From Planctomycetota bacterium (GTDB lineage: Bacteria > Planctomycetota > Phycisphaerae > Phycisphaerales > UBA1924): 64,000 bases of DNA. Within the stretch, counting starts at the first letter, position 1, and the number at the start of each line of letters is the position of its first letter. This document shows, one piece after another, positions 7,195 to 18,281 of the stretch. The notes beneath the pieces are model-generated. The model made no database searches, was not told the DNA's origin, and was given only the letters and a program-made list of their open reading frames with translations. The stretch spans positions 62,001 through 126,000 of the forward strand of contig JAFLCN010000001.1 of the NCBI GenBank assembly GCA_017303555.1, written 5' to 3'. The position numbers and the translations under genes are program-made.

Positions 7195-9507
7195 TCACTT
7201 TGGCTGCCCCAGGGTCCGCCCGAAGAAGTCAGCGATGCGCTCGTTCAGCCGGAGCACCATCTCGGGCTTGGTGACCATGTGCGTTTGTCCGGCGAGCGGC
7301 ACGAACTCGAACTGTTTCCCTTCACGGAACAATTTGTCGGCGAGCTTGAGCGAATGCACGAAATAAACGTTGTCGTCCGCCGTGCCCTGGATCACCAGCA
7401 ACGGCACACGCAGGTCTTGGCAGTACGTCAGCACATCCGAAGCGTCGTACCCGTCCTTGTTGGCATCGGGCAGCCCCATGTACCGCTCGGTGTAGTGCGT
7501 GTCGTAATCGCGCCAATCGGTGACCGGGGCACCGGAAACTCCGGCCTTGAACACATCCGGGCGGCGCATCGCGGCCATGGATGAGAAGTACCCACCGAAC
7601 GACCAGCCGTACACGCCGATCCGATCGCGATCCATCTCCGGATACTTCTTGCACAGAGCCTCGATTGCATCGCACTGATCGGCCAGCGGCACATCGATGA
7701 AGTTGCCGACACCATCCTTCTTCAGCACGCGCGACCATTCCCGCCCGCGCCGGGGCGTGCCGCGTCCATCGATGCTGACGACGATGAAACCCTGATCCGC
7801 GAACCACTGATTCTGGAGATACGCCCGCGCATTCGCGTTCACCTGATTCGCGCCGGGTCCGCCGTAGACAAAGTCGAGCACCGGGTATTTCTTCTTCGGG
7901 TCAAAGTCGCGCGGACGGACGATCACCGCCGCGTACTCACGCCCATTCGCCTGCACCCGCAACCACTCGGGCTTCGGCACGATCGAAGGCGTCGCGGCAA
8001 CCGAGCGAATCTGGCCCACGCGGGTGCCATCTTCAAGACCCGGCTTTCCCTTGAACACATCGAGAACCTGTGACCCGTCGCGATTGCGCCCCGCCACCAC
8101 CCACAATGTCATCGCGTCGTTCGTCGTCACTCCGAACTGCCCGCCCTCGTCTGTCTGGCTGCGTGAAGTCGGCGCCGTGACTGGCCGCACTTCACCGGTC
8201 TTGAGATCAAGCCGAAGCACCTGCATCTGCGCGCTGTCGTCGGCGGGCACCGCCGTCAGGAGAGCGACGTCGGCCTTGTCGCAGACATCGTTCAGTCCTT
8301 CGATCTGCCAACCGGGCATGGCGAATTTCTTCTGAAGCGTGCCGTCGGACCCCCTTGCCTGCAGCTCCCAGCCGTCGGTCTCGCCTTGTTCTGTCAGCCA
8401 AAGGAACCGCTTTCCTTCCGGCAGCCACGCGGGGATGTCGTGTTCAAGTCCGATCCACGCGGCGTCCTTCTCTGTAATCAGCGGACGCGTCTCGCCCGTG
8501 TCGGTGTCCACACGCAGCAGCACCTGCTCGGTCTGCTCGCGATTCTGTACGAGAATCGTCGGCACGCCGTGCTTGGGCCATTCGACCCGCGCGAGGTACG
8601 GAAACTTCGAGCGATCCCACTTCACCGCCATCGCAGGCTTCTTTTCGCTGCCGATGTCCGCTGAAAGCCACAGCAGGACCTCGGAATTCGCCTTGCCCGC
8701 GCGCGGATACTTCCACGGCTGCGGCGCCTTGGCCGGATCGGCCGGATCCGGGATATAGAACGTCTCGAGCGCGGTGTTGTCGGTCTGCTGGTACATCAAC
8801 CGGCGCGAATCCGGCGACCACCAGAAGCCGTGCATGCGCTTCATCTCTTCCTGCGCCGCAAACTCGGCTTCGCCGTAACTCACATTCTCTTTCGCTTGCG
8901 GGCTGATTCGGCGCGGCTCGCCCACCGTTGCCGGGCTGATCCAGAGTTCACCATCGCGCACGAAGCCCACGTGGTTGCCGTCCGGTGACAAACGCGGGTC
9001 AATCGCGGACCCGCCGGTGCTGATCTCGGTTGCCCGGACCGGTCCGCCCGATTCAATCGCCGCAGTCAGAACGCGAAAGAGCCGTCCGCTCAGAGGCACC
9101 AGCAATGCCTTGCCGTCTTTCGACAATTGAAACGACGCGATGCCGCGGCTGCTCATCCGCATGCGCTCGCGCCGCGCCAATTCCTCCGCCGTCAATTTCT
9201 CATCGCCCTTGCCCAGCAGGTCGGCCGCGCTCAGCACGCGACGCTCCTTGCCCGTCGCGGCATCGAACATCCACAGTTCCTGAGAGAAGCTCTCCGGTCC
9301 TTCGCTGCGCAGAAAGAGCACCGCGTTGCCATCCGGCGTCACCTTGAACGCGCCGGGTTCGCCGAGACGAAAGCGGTTTGTCTTGGCAAACTGCTCAAGA
9401 AAACTATCGGGCTGGACATTGCCGGCTTGGTCCATAGATGGTTCCGCAAAGGTTGTTGCCGAGAGGAGTCCGATTGCCAAGGCCGCCCAGATGGAAGTCG
9501 TGCGCAT
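7195..9507 (-). CDS. Exported S9 family prolyl oligopeptidase, dipeptidyl-peptidase IV type
   Basis: The 770-residue serine peptidase has a signal peptide (cleavage near TFA-EP), an eight-bladed-propeller type N-terminal region at about residues 30-530, and a C-terminal alpha/beta hydrolase domain. The catalytic residues are Ser in GWSFGGY (about 635), Asp in GTADDN (about 709) and His in GQTHM (about 743). DPP IV enzymes release Xaa-Pro dipeptides. The double Glu in FAAQEEM is the usual N-terminus-binding pair of this group. The ATG at 9507 is preceded by TACGCT and six bases, with no Shine-Dalgarno site. Confidence 0.93.
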   Translation of the reverse strand: MRTTSIWAALAIGLLSATTFAEPSMDQAGNVQPDSFLEQFAKTNRFRLGEPGAFKVTPDGNAVLFLRSEGPESFSQELWMFDAATGKERRVLSAADLLGKGDEKLTAEELARRERMRMSSRGIASFQLSKDGKALLVPLSGRLFRVLTAAIESGGPVRATEISTGGSAIDPRLSPDGNHVGFVRDGELWISPATVGEPRRISPQAKENVSYGEAEFAAQEEMKRMHGFWWSPDSRRLMYQQTDNTALETFYIPDPADPAKAPQPWKYPRAGKANSEVLLWLSADIGSEKKPAMAVKWDRSKFPYLARVEWPKHGVPTILVQNREQTEQVLLRVDTDTGETRPLITEKDAAWIGLEHDIPAWLPEGKRFLWLTEQGETDGWELQARGSDGTLQKKFAMPGWQIEGLNDVCDKADVALLTAVPADDSAQMQVLRLDLKTGEVRPVTAPTSRSQTDEGGQFGVTTNDAMTLWVVAGRNRDGSQVLDVFKGKPGLEDGTRVGQIRSVAATPSIVPKPEWLRVQANGREYAAVIVRPRDFDPKKKYPVLDFVYGGPGANQVNANARAYLQNQWFADQGFIVVSIDGRGTPRRGREWSRVLKKDGVGNFIDVPLADQCDAIEALCKKYPEMDRDRIGVYGWSFGGYFSSMAAMRRPDVFKAGVSGAPVTDWRDYDTHYTERYMGLPDANKDGYDASDVLTYCQDLRVPLLVIQGTADDNVYFVHSLKLADKLFREGKQFEFVPLAGQTHMVTKPEMVLRLNERIADFFGRTLGQPK

Positions 9508-9513
9508 GGACCA

Positions 9514-9519
9514 AGCGTA
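9514..9519 (-). promoter_or_regulatory. Putative -10 element (TACGCT) before the S9 peptidase
   Basis: Minus-strand TACGCT, six bases, then ATG at 9507. The same hexamer recurs before a glycosyltransferase, a TlpA-like gene and glgB in this window. Confidence 0.45.
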
Positions 9520-9567
9520 CCGACCGCGGGCGCATCGGTTCCACACTTGCTTTCCGTCGATCCGGCC

Positions 9568-10794
9568 TCAGTAGTGGTCCGACATCCAGGGCGTCCCGCC
9601 CGAAAAAACGCCCCCCAACACATCCAGCGATTTCTCGTCGCCGGCACACAAGCCGATCGCCGAGGCCTGCCGCGGCGAATACAGACCGCTGTACATCGCC
9701 GCGAACCCGCGGATGCCGCAGGAAATGCCCACCCGCTCGCTGCCGGTCGACTTGCGGACGCTCGCGCGTCCATCCTCCAGATCAAGCCGCCAATTGCCGG
9801 TATTGGCCGGAATGGTTTCGTCGGTGATGTTCAGCACCACGCTCGCCCGCACGCCGGGCGAATAGCCGCGTGCTTCAAGCGCTTTCTTGATATCCACTAC
9901 CCGCAGCATCCAGAAATCCTTGAGTTTCACTTCGTACCGCTGCTGGGGCAACAGCGTGAGCAACGGATGGAGCGGGCCGCCGCCGAGTGTTACGAAATCC
10001 GCCATCGGCTCGTAATCGGCGAGGAAGGCAATCAACTGACGCCCGGCTTCGGGCGTCGTAAAGGCCAAGTCGGATAGCTGCAATTCCTGACGAATGGAAT
10101 GCGCATCCCTCGTCTGCTCCATGAACAGATAGCCCGCGAGCCCGCCTCGCTCATCGAGCACGCCGTAACCCTGCGACTTCCCGTCCACACGCTCCTTGAT
10201 GCGCTTCCAGATGTATTCGGTGCGATCGAGCATGCCGTTGTACACCGACGCGTACGTGCGATAGCACGCTTCGATCCGCTTCTGATCGGACTCTTTCAGC
10301 ACGATGGTGTTCCGCGCCTTCGAGCCCCCCAGCAGCCGCGATACCGGAACCCTTGTGATGAAGCGATGCCCGGCCTGCTCGAAACCCGATTGCCGATAGA
10401 GCGCCTGCGTCGAGCAGTACAGCCCGCCGATCGCTTCGCCCCGGTCGTGCATCTCGCGCACGCACGCTTCCATCATGCGGCGGGCGTGCCCCTTGCCCCG
10501 CGATTCGGGCGCTGTTGCCACGCCGGCAATGCCGCACAAGGGCACGCGCTTGCCCCCGAAGTACTGCCCCATCTCGATCCGCCGCAGGCACGCGGGAATC
10601 GTCTTCCCTTCGCGCAGCACCCGGATGTTCTCAAGCCCGTTGTCCTTGACCCATTTGGTGCTGCGTTCGAGCGTGCCAGCAAAGGCGAGCGTGATGAGGC
10701 GTGCCACTTCGGCGATGTCGGAACGTTTCGCCACCTCGAACGTTGCGCCCCCTGCGATCCGCGACTTGACTGGCTTCTTCTTCGAGCTTGGCAA
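9568..10794 (-). CDS. Eis-like GNAT acetyltransferase with SCP2-like C-terminus
   Basis: The 408-residue protein matches the length and build of Eis-type acetyltransferases: an N-terminal GNAT domain with the acetyl-CoA loop GVATAPESRGKGHARRMM (about residues 91-108), a second GNAT-like fold, and a sterol-carrier-like C-terminal domain ending in a free carboxylate (PWMSDHY). Eis enzymes acetylate amines, including aminoglycosides; the substrate here is unknown. The TTG at 10794 is chosen because GGGGAGG lies five bases upstream and gives the family length. A longer reading would overlap the upstream GNAT gene. The two genes are 16 bases apart. Confidence 0.86.
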   Translation of the reverse strand: MPSSKKKPVKSRIAGGATFEVAKRSDIAEVARLITLAFAGTLERSTKWVKDNGLENIRVLREGKTIPACLRRIEMGQYFGGKRVPLCGIAGVATAPESRGKGHARRMMEACVREMHDRGEAIGGLYCSTQALYRQSGFEQAGHRFITRVPVSRLLGGSKARNTIVLKESDQKRIEACYRTYASVYNGMLDRTEYIWKRIKERVDGKSQGYGVLDERGGLAGYLFMEQTRDAHSIRQELQLSDLAFTTPEAGRQLIAFLADYEPMADFVTLGGGPLHPLLTLLPQQRYEVKLKDFWMLRVVDIKKALEARGYSPGVRASVVLNITDETIPANTGNWRLDLEDGRASVRKSTGSERVGISCGIRGFAAMYSGLYSPRQASAIGLCAGDEKSLDVLGGVFSGGTPWMSDHY

Positions 10795-10810
10795 CGTGGC
10801 CTCCCCTTCT

Positions 10811-11305
10811 TCAATCCCGCTTGTACGACTCGCGATCCACCACTTCCATGTACCGGGCCGGATCGGGTGTGGCTGCGAAACCGAATTGAGCGTACAAGCC
10901 TTGTGCATCTCGTGTCATGAGACAAAGCCGGCGCATTCCCTGTAATTCCGGGTGCTCGACAATCGCCTTCATGAGCATCTTCGAAAGCCCTCGCCCGCGA
11001 TACTCCTCCAGCACGAACACATCCGCAATGTACCCGTACGTGGCCTTGTCGGTGATGACGCGTGCAAAACCGACCTGCTTCCGAAGCCCCCTCCCCGTGG
11101 GAGGGGGTTGGGGGTGGGTTCGAGACGCTTCCGATCCTCCATCAATCACCTTGCCAATCTCGTACACCCCGAAGCACATCGAGTTCTCGATGGCCCTTTC
11201 CACTCTCGCCCGGGCGATTCCGGGCGACCAATAGCACGTGCTCAAGAATGCAAAGATCGCATCGACATCAAGAAGGGCCTTCTCGGTCGAGATCTGAAAG
11301 TTCAT
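10811..11305 (-). CDS. GNAT family N-acetyltransferase with a repeat-encoded insertion
   Basis: This 164-residue acetyltransferase has the acetyl-CoA site VFVLEEYRGRGLSKMLM and the following YAQFGFAA motif. A low-complexity stretch of roughly 22 residues (HPQPPPTGRG within it, about residues 60-80) interrupts the domain between the ENSMCFGVYE strand and the VGFARV strand. It is encoded by a C/G-rich palindromic repeat, and the frame stays open across it. The ATG at 11305 gives the standard N-terminus. The downstream Eis-like gene is probably co-transcribed. Confidence 0.87.
   Translation of the reverse strand: MNFQISTEKALLDVDAIFAFLSTCYWSPGIARARVERAIENSMCFGVYEIGKVIDGGSEASRTHPQPPPTGRGLRKQVGFARVITDKATYGYIADVFVLEEYRGRGLSKMLMKAIVEHPELQGMRRLCLMTRDAQGLYAQFGFAATPDPARYMEVVDRESYKRD
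11078..11135. repeat. Palindromic interspersed repeat inserted in frame
   Basis: A perfect 9-bp inverted repeat CCCCCTCCC/GGGAGGGGG with loop CGT is at 11087-11107, followed by a G/T-rich run (GTTGGGGGTGGGTT). Elements of this composition (encoding PPTGRG-like peptides) are scattered through many bacterial genomes. Its outer limits are approximate because only one copy is visible here. Confidence 0.6.
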
Positions 11306-11514
11306 AGGTTGATCGCCCCTGGACACGGCGGCACGGTATGAACCCATTTCGTGCTTGATCTCCGGTTGCGACCCGCAACGCCAAACCCTCATCGCTTTTC
11401 ACCAATCCCTGATTCGTTGCGGGCCGAGCGAACCGATCATGCTCCGAAACCGCTATAGCCCTGTCGGAACTCGCAACGGATCTGCACCCCCAATGAACCC
11501 GCCCGGAGTTGCCG

Positions 11515-12405
11515 ATGGCCACCCCGAAGCTCAATCGCCGCTCCCGCAGGTGGTCCGTCCGGCGTATCATCGCGATCTTCACTCTGGCGGGGCTTGGCAC
11601 GACTCTTGCCATCTGCGGCACCGCAATCGCAATCAACCTCACCGATCCCGCGGACTATTTCTACACCAGGCCACAGAAAGTGCCAGCGGTCTTTCCCGCG
11701 AAGAACTACAGCTACGCCATCCCCTTCCCGGGCAAGACCCGGGCTGAAGGAGGATTAGGTGCGGTCGGCCAAACCTGGCGCGCCGGGATGACCAGTTTCA
11801 CCGCGACGTACATGCAGAATGCGCTCGCGGCGGAACTGCGCGCGGGCCAGTCCGGGCCGTATCGCTCGCACCTTGCTTCCTGGGCGCCGATTCTCTATGG
11901 CCAGCATGGTGGCCAACGCCTCGAAGGAATGTGGGGCGTCACGTTCTGCGGCGACCGCAACACCACCAACTGCGAGTGGCGTCTCTACGGCGTGGGTTGG
12001 CCCCTGATCGCGTTTCGAGGAGAAGCGGCCCACATCACGACCTGGGAATACGACGACGCTCATCCCACTCTCCCGCCAAAGACCATCGATGTCTGGACGG
12101 GTTCGGCCGGCGCGTTTCTTGTGCCCAAGGACCAGCGCACGACAAGGGTGAGATACCTCCGGGCTCTCGACCTCGTCACCGCTGTGCCCTACACACCGAC
12201 CGTTGGCCTTGTTGGCAACACCGCAGCCTTCGGCTCGCTCTGGTTTCTCGCGGTTCGGGGCAGGGCCACGCTCCGCGACATTCGTGCGTGGCAACGGCTG
12301 AAGAAGTCCCGCTGCCCCTCGTGCGGCTACTCGCTCATCGGGCTCGAAGGCACCCGCTGTCCAGAATGCGGAACGGTCCCGACACGAAATGCCGATGCGC
12401 ATTGA
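11515..12405 (+). CDS. Membrane-anchored protein with C-terminal double-CxxC zinc ribbon
   Basis: The 296-residue protein has a basic N-terminus and one transmembrane helix (about residues 18-40), an unrecognised domain of about 190 residues, a second hydrophobic stretch (about 220-245), and a C-terminal CPSCGYSLIGL plus CPECG zinc-ribbon motif. The ribbon is shared with the membrane protein at 17387-18169, although the rest is unrelated. The ATG at 11515 has GGAG six bases upstream and is preferred over a TTG two codons earlier. Function is unknown. Confidence 0.78.
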   Translation: MATPKLNRRSRRWSVRRIIAIFTLAGLGTTLAICGTAIAINLTDPADYFYTRPQKVPAVFPAKNYSYAIPFPGKTRAEGGLGAVGQTWRAGMTSFTATYMQNALAAELRAGQSGPYRSHLASWAPILYGQHGGQRLEGMWGVTFCGDRNTTNCEWRLYGVGWPLIAFRGEAAHITTWEYDDAHPTLPPKTIDVWTGSAGAFLVPKDQRTTRVRYLRALDLVTAVPYTPTVGLVGNTAAFGSLWFLAVRGRATLRDIRAWQRLKKSRCPSCGYSLIGLEGTRCPECGTVPTRNADAH

Positions 12406-12407
12406 AC

Positions 12408-12860
12408 TCACGCCGGCTTCGACTGCCACATCACCTGATAGATCTTCCATTTCCCATCCACCTTCGCCAGATGGAAGTAGTCGATCCCCCACTGCGCCGT
12501 CAGCTTCGCGCTGGCGGTCTTATCGAGCACCTCGAAGATCTCGATTTCTTTCGGCGCATCCTTCGGCAGCTTGCCCGACTTGTTGTACTTCGCCGCCGTC
12601 TCCAGCAATTGCTGATACGTCATCGCCTCACCGTCGCGATACTCGGTTTCGGCCTTACCCCGGAAGAAACCGAGCTTCGCCATCGACGGGTCCACGCTCT
12701 TCTCGATGCGTTCGGGTTGCACTTCGTAACACGCCTCGACGTAATCGAGCACCGCCTCCCGCACGAGCACCTCATCGCGATTCGGCGCACGCACCGATGC
12801 GCCCGCCACGAGAGCCGCACCAACACAGACTACCCCGATCGCAATCGCCATTTTCATCAT
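12408..12860 (-). CDS. Secreted NTF2-like protein (putative lumazine-binding family)
   Basis: This 150-residue protein has a signal peptide (cleavage near residue 21) and an NTF2-like fold. The REAVLDYVEACYE start, TYQQLLETAAKYN middle and DYFHLAKVDGKWKIYQVMW end resemble the putative lumazine-binding family (PF12893, from memory), whose members are mostly uncharacterised. Two ATG codons are adjacent; AAGGAG lies four bases before the first and seven before the second (12857), so either may be used. It is 150 bases downstream of the atpD terminator. Confidence 0.8.
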   Translation of the reverse strand: MMKMAIAIGVVCVGAALVAGASVRAPNRDEVLVREAVLDYVEACYEVQPERIEKSVDPSMAKLGFFRGKAETEYRDGEAMTYQQLLETAAKYNKSGKLPKDAPKEIEIFEVLDKTASAKLTAQWGIDYFHLAKVDGKWKIYQVMWQSKPA

Positions 12861-13010
12861 GATGCTCCTTGAACGACCGTCCGCACGATGCGCATGCCCA
12901 CGCCGCATCCGACACTTGTAATTACGGCACCTCCGCAAGTTGCGGCAATCGCGTGCAAGTCGATCCGCTGACTCCCGCCCGAACCGCGTCGCCGTTCCCC
13001 ACGCCCCAAC

Positions 13011-13039
13011 GAAAAACCCCCGGCCTTCGCCGGGGGTTT
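13011..13039 (-). terminator. Intrinsic terminator of atpD
   Basis: A perfect 11-bp stem (AAACCCCCGGC/GCCGGGGGTTT) with a four-base loop is followed on the minus strand by further T residues. It lies about 48 bases after the atpD stop. Confidence 0.88.
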
Positions 13040-13086
13040 GTGAATTCCTATCTGCCGCTCTGCAAATCTGCGGCTCTGCTTCTTTC

Positions 13087-14907
<1,821 letters not shown>

Positions 14908-15651
14908 ATGCACACCTTCACCAATATCGCGACTGCGTCTCTTCTGATCTCTGCCGCAGGCCTTGCCGCCTTCGCGCCGGAAGGGCCGACGACAAGCCCG
15001 GCGGCCCCCGCAACGACCTCGCCGGCACCTGCCCCAGCACAGCCGGCTGCGTCCAAGGCCGCGAAGCCGGCCGGTCCGGGTCCGGTGATCGCCTCGACCG
15101 GTGTTGTGGAAAGCGCGAAAAAGATGGGCGACACCGCCCCGGACTTCTCGCTCCCCGACGCTCAGGGAGGCACGTTCGTGCTCAAAGATGCGCTGGCCAA
15201 GGGACCTGTCGTCCTCACCTGGTTCCGAGGCGAGTGGTGCCCGTTCTGCAACAAGCAACTCATCGGCATGCAGGAACGCATGAAGGACTTTGAAGCCGCG
15301 GGCGCGACCGTGGTCGCCATCAGCCCGCAGACGATGGACCACACCCAGGCGACGGCCACCAAAGACAACGTGAAATTCCACATGCTGAGCGACGAGGGCT
15401 TCAAGGTCGGCGAGATGTACGGCGTGAAGTACGAGATGCCCGAAGCGATGAAGGAACAACTCAAGAAGTACAACCTCGACCTGTCGAAGTACAACGGGGG
15501 CGAAGGCAACGCGCTACCCCTCACGGCCACGTACGTGATCGATCAACAGGGAACGATCACCTACGCGTTTCTCGATCCGGATTACACCAAGCGTGCATCG
15601 CCGGATGCCCTTCTCGCGGCCGTGAACGAGATCAAAGCCAGGAAGAAGTAG
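14908..15651 (+). CDS. Exported peroxiredoxin-like (AhpC/TSA) protein
   Basis: The 247-residue protein has a signal sequence (residues about 1-22), an Ala/Pro-rich linker to about residue 60, and an AhpC/TSA thioredoxin-fold domain. The active site is GEWCPFC with Cys111 and Cys114, a CxxC arrangement typical of peroxiredoxin-like redoxins rather than classical 2-Cys AhpC. It probably acts in the periplasm or at the membrane against peroxides or disulfides. The linker could tether it away from the membrane if the signal is not cleaved. Confidence 0.88.
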   Translation: MHTFTNIATASLLISAAGLAAFAPEGPTTSPAAPATTSPAPAPAQPAASKAAKPAGPGPVIASTGVVESAKKMGDTAPDFSLPDAQGGTFVLKDALAKGPVVLTWFRGEWCPFCNKQLIGMQERMKDFEAAGATVVAISPQTMDHTQATATKDNVKFHMLSDEGFKVGEMYGVKYEMPEAMKEQLKKYNLDLSKYNGGEGNALPLTATYVIDQQGTITYAFLDPDYTKRASPDALLAAVNEIKARKK

Positions 15652-15665
15652 CCTCGCGATCGCGG

Positions 15666-16760
15666 TCAGCGATTCTCAGGCTTCGGCACGTCACCGACGA
15701 CAGCGAATTTCTTGCCGTCGAACGTGCAAACCCCTTTGCGGGTCCCAAACCAGAGCTTTCCGTCTCGATCCTCGTAGATCGCCGAGACCGCCTCGTCGTT
15801 CAGGCCGTCTTTGAACGTGAAGTTGCGTCTCCCGTCAGCGTTGATGCGCCACACCCCCGAGTCGAACGCCGCGATCCACAAGTTGCCCGCGCGATCTTCG
15901 ACGATCGCGTGCGGATCGCCGATCGTCCCCGGCATCCGAATCAGCCCGCCCTGGAGCCACGTCCGGTTGCCGATCCCGTTGTCGTCGCCGTAGTTTCGGA
16001 GCTCCTTGCCGTCGTAGCGGAACAGCCCAACACCGCTGTTGCCCATCCAGACGTCGCCCCGCGAATCCTGAAAGACCGCCCGGACCGCCGCGGCGTCGAG
16101 TTCCTTCTCAACGTACCGCGTGAACGATTTTCCGTCGTAGCGGTAGACGCCGCGGGTCTCGGTGCCGAACCAGATCGCGCCGTCCCTGCCCCGATGCACC
16201 GAGTACACGGCGTACGCGTTCAATCCCCGCGCGTTCCAGTTCGGATCCTCGCGCCGACGCGCGACCTCGGCCTCATCCAATGGCAAGCCGAGAAACGTCA
16301 CGGCGGTTCCGTCATACACGAGCACGCCGTTCTCCGACGGAAAGAGCAGACTCCCGCTCGGTGGCAGGCTGTCGCGCTTCTCCGCCTTCGACGCTTCGAT
16401 CCGCGCAAACGTCTTCCCATCAAACCGGCAAAGCCCGTCGCGCGACGTGATCCACAAGTCACCCTTCGCATCTTCCTGCACCGTCCGCACGAAATTACTC
16501 GGCAGGCCTTCTTTCTCGGTGAAGTACGTGAACGTTCTCCCGTCGTAGCGGCAGAGCCCTTCGCCGTCGGTGGCGAACCACATGTTGCCGTGCTTGTCCT
16601 GGGTGATCCATCGGACGTGGGCGCCGAGTGCCAACCTGTTCTCCCCGCGCAGCACGGTTTCCGTCGCTTGACCGCCAGAGCTCGCGTGACCGGCCGGCGT
16701 CTGTGCGATGCCCGGCGCCGCAATGAACAGCACCGCGATGAGAGCTGATTTCGCGCGCAT
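15666..16760 (-). CDS. Exported beta-propeller protein (two-component regulator propeller repeats)
   Basis: The 364-residue protein has a signal peptide (cleavage after about residue 19) and about seven repeats of the Reg_prop type, such as GNMWFATDGEGLCRYDGRTF and GDLWITSRDGLCRFDGKTF. In hybrid sensor kinases such repeats form a ligand-sensing propeller. Here the propeller stands alone with no kinase or transmembrane part. AGGAGG lies just before the ATG. It converges on the peroxiredoxin-like gene with a 14-base gap. The ligand is unknown. Confidence 0.87.
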   Translation of the reverse strand: MRAKSALIAVLFIAAPGIAQTPAGHASSGGQATETVLRGENRLALGAHVRWITQDKHGNMWFATDGEGLCRYDGRTFTYFTEKEGLPSNFVRTVQEDAKGDLWITSRDGLCRFDGKTFARIEASKAEKRDSLPPSGSLLFPSENGVLVYDGTAVTFLGLPLDEAEVARRREDPNWNARGLNAYAVYSVHRGRDGAIWFGTETRGVYRYDGKSFTRYVEKELDAAAVRAVFQDSRGDVWMGNSGVGLFRYDGKELRNYGDDNGIGNRTWLQGGLIRMPGTIGDPHAIVEDRAGNLWIAAFDSGVWRINADGRRNFTFKDGLNDEAVSAIYEDRDGKLWFGTRKGVCTFDGKKFAVVGDVPKPENR

Positions 16761-16814
16761 AAGGCCTCCTCAAATGCAATTCAGCGACCAAGAGTTCCAA
16801 GCGGACAACCGCCA

Positions 16815-17381
16815 TCAAGCGCGCGAAATCGCGGTCAGGTTCGCAAACACCCGATCATCCACAAACTTCCCGTCCTTCAAAAACTTCTGCCGCAGGATGC
16901 CCTCTTCCACAAAGCCGATCTTCCGCAGCACCTTCATCGAGGCTTCGTTCCCGTCGAAGACTCCCGCTTCGAGCCGGTTCACGCCGAGCTCCTGCTGCGC
17001 AAACGCCACGACCACCCGAGCCGCCTCCGTCGCGTAGCCATTTCCCCAGTACGAAACCCCGAGCCAGTATCCGAACTCCGCACGCTTGTGCTTGGGCGTT
17101 CCGACAAGCCCCATCGCCCCGATCAGCTCATTAGTGGATTTCAGCCGCAGGCCGAACGCCATCGTCCAGTCCTCACGCCATCGCTCCCAGAACCCATTGA
17201 GTTTGGTGATCCACTCTTCCGCGTGCTTGAGCTCGTACGGATGGGGAATCAGCAGCGTCACGTCATAAATCCGCTTGTCTCCCGCCAGCGCCGCAACGCG
17301 CGCGGCATCCGACATTTCGAGCGCCCGAAGAACAAGACGCTGGCTATCCAGAACCGGCCTGTGCGATTCGTCCAGATCCAT
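16815..17381 (-). CDS. RimJ/RimL-type GNAT acetyltransferase
   Basis: The 188-residue protein has the features of the RimJ/RimL group: an N-terminal TQRLVLRAL-like start (SQRLVLRAL), GYWLGVSYWGNGYATEA as the acetyl-CoA site, and the NEASMKVLRKIGF motif. These enzymes acetylate N-terminal residues of ribosomal proteins or small molecules; the target here cannot be told. The ATG at 17381 is preceded by TATCGT and seven bases, and starts five bases after the end of the upstream membrane gene. Confidence 0.88.
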   Translation of the reverse strand: MDLDESHRPVLDSQRLVLRALEMSDAARVAALAGDKRIYDVTLLIPHPYELKHAEEWITKLNGFWERWREDWTMAFGLRLKSTNELIGAMGLVGTPKHKRAEFGYWLGVSYWGNGYATEAARVVVAFAQQELGVNRLEAGVFDGNEASMKVLRKIGFVEEGILRQKFLKDGKFVDDRVFANLTAISRA

Positions 17382-17386
17382 CACCC

Positions 17387-18169
17387 TCACGATAGCCGAT
17401 TGCCGCCGTCGCGCCGGATCGCTCCGCACTCTGGGCACGCTAGCCGCGTCCCGATCGCAAGTCCGCACAGGTCATATCCGCAGGAACCGCAGCAGTCGGG
17501 CGTTTGTTCCGACATCCGGATCCGTTCCGCTCTGCACGCGATCACCGATGTCCAGACAATCGCCGCATAGAAGACCGCAACGTCGATCTGCTTCGGACAC
17601 TCCCAAGGTATCGAGATGTTGTAGATATTTGTTCCGTGCCACACCACGATCGAGGCAATCCCCAGAAATGCGACCGGCCAGACCACCAGCCAGCTGCGCC
17701 AGAACACCATCAGCACGATCACCGTGCCGACCAGCGTCAACCGACCCGCAACGACATGGATGCCCGGAACAATCTCCATCGTCTCGAAGAACTCTTGGTG
17801 GATCCGCTGCGCCGCGATCGCCCAGGCAATCAGCAATCCCCAATCCCACCAGCGGGCCCGCCGCGGCCGAAACCAGTCAAATACCAACAGCAACAAGATT
17901 GCCCACACCCCAAACTCCGGCTCGAACAGTGTGTACGACTGAAACGAAAGCACGTTGAGCAGGTGCCGAAGAAGCGGCCATCCCAATATTCGATACAGCA
18001 CTGGAATGGAAGGCACCAGCACATCGGTCCCGAGCGCAAACGCCAGCAGCCCCGTCGCGAGTACCGGTGTCAGCAACCAGCCCCGCCACGTCCAGCCGAG
18101 AATCGTCCGGTCCCACCTCACGCCGCGTTGACCATTGGTCGTCCCGCACATGCCGCGGCTCCGCTGCAT
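17387..18169 (-). CDS. Polytopic membrane protein with C-terminal double-CxxC zinc ribbon
   Basis: The 260-residue protein has five or six predicted transmembrane helices through residue about 215, then a cytosolic tail with CGSCGYDLCGL and CPECG. The tail is the same type of ribbon as at the end of the protein at 11515-12405. Function is unknown. The GNAT gene follows immediately. An ATG at 18151 is an alternative start. Confidence 0.75.
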   Translation of the reverse strand: MQRSRGMCGTTNGQRGVRWDRTILGWTWRGWLLTPVLATGLLAFALGTDVLVPSIPVLYRILGWPLLRHLLNVLSFQSYTLFEPEFGVWAILLLLVFDWFRPRRARWWDWGLLIAWAIAAQRIHQEFFETMEIVPGIHVVAGRLTLVGTVIVLMVFWRSWLVVWPVAFLGIASIVVWHGTNIYNISIPWECPKQIDVAVFYAAIVWTSVIACRAERIRMSEQTPDCCGSCGYDLCGLAIGTRLACPECGAIRRDGGNRLS

Positions 18170-18281
18170 TCAATCGCCCAAGCCGATTCGCGATCCGGCC
18201 TCTCGAGTTGCCGATTCACCAAAGTTTTGCAAGACTCGCCCGCCTCCCGCTCAAACACGGTGCGGCTTACCCTTCCACCCT

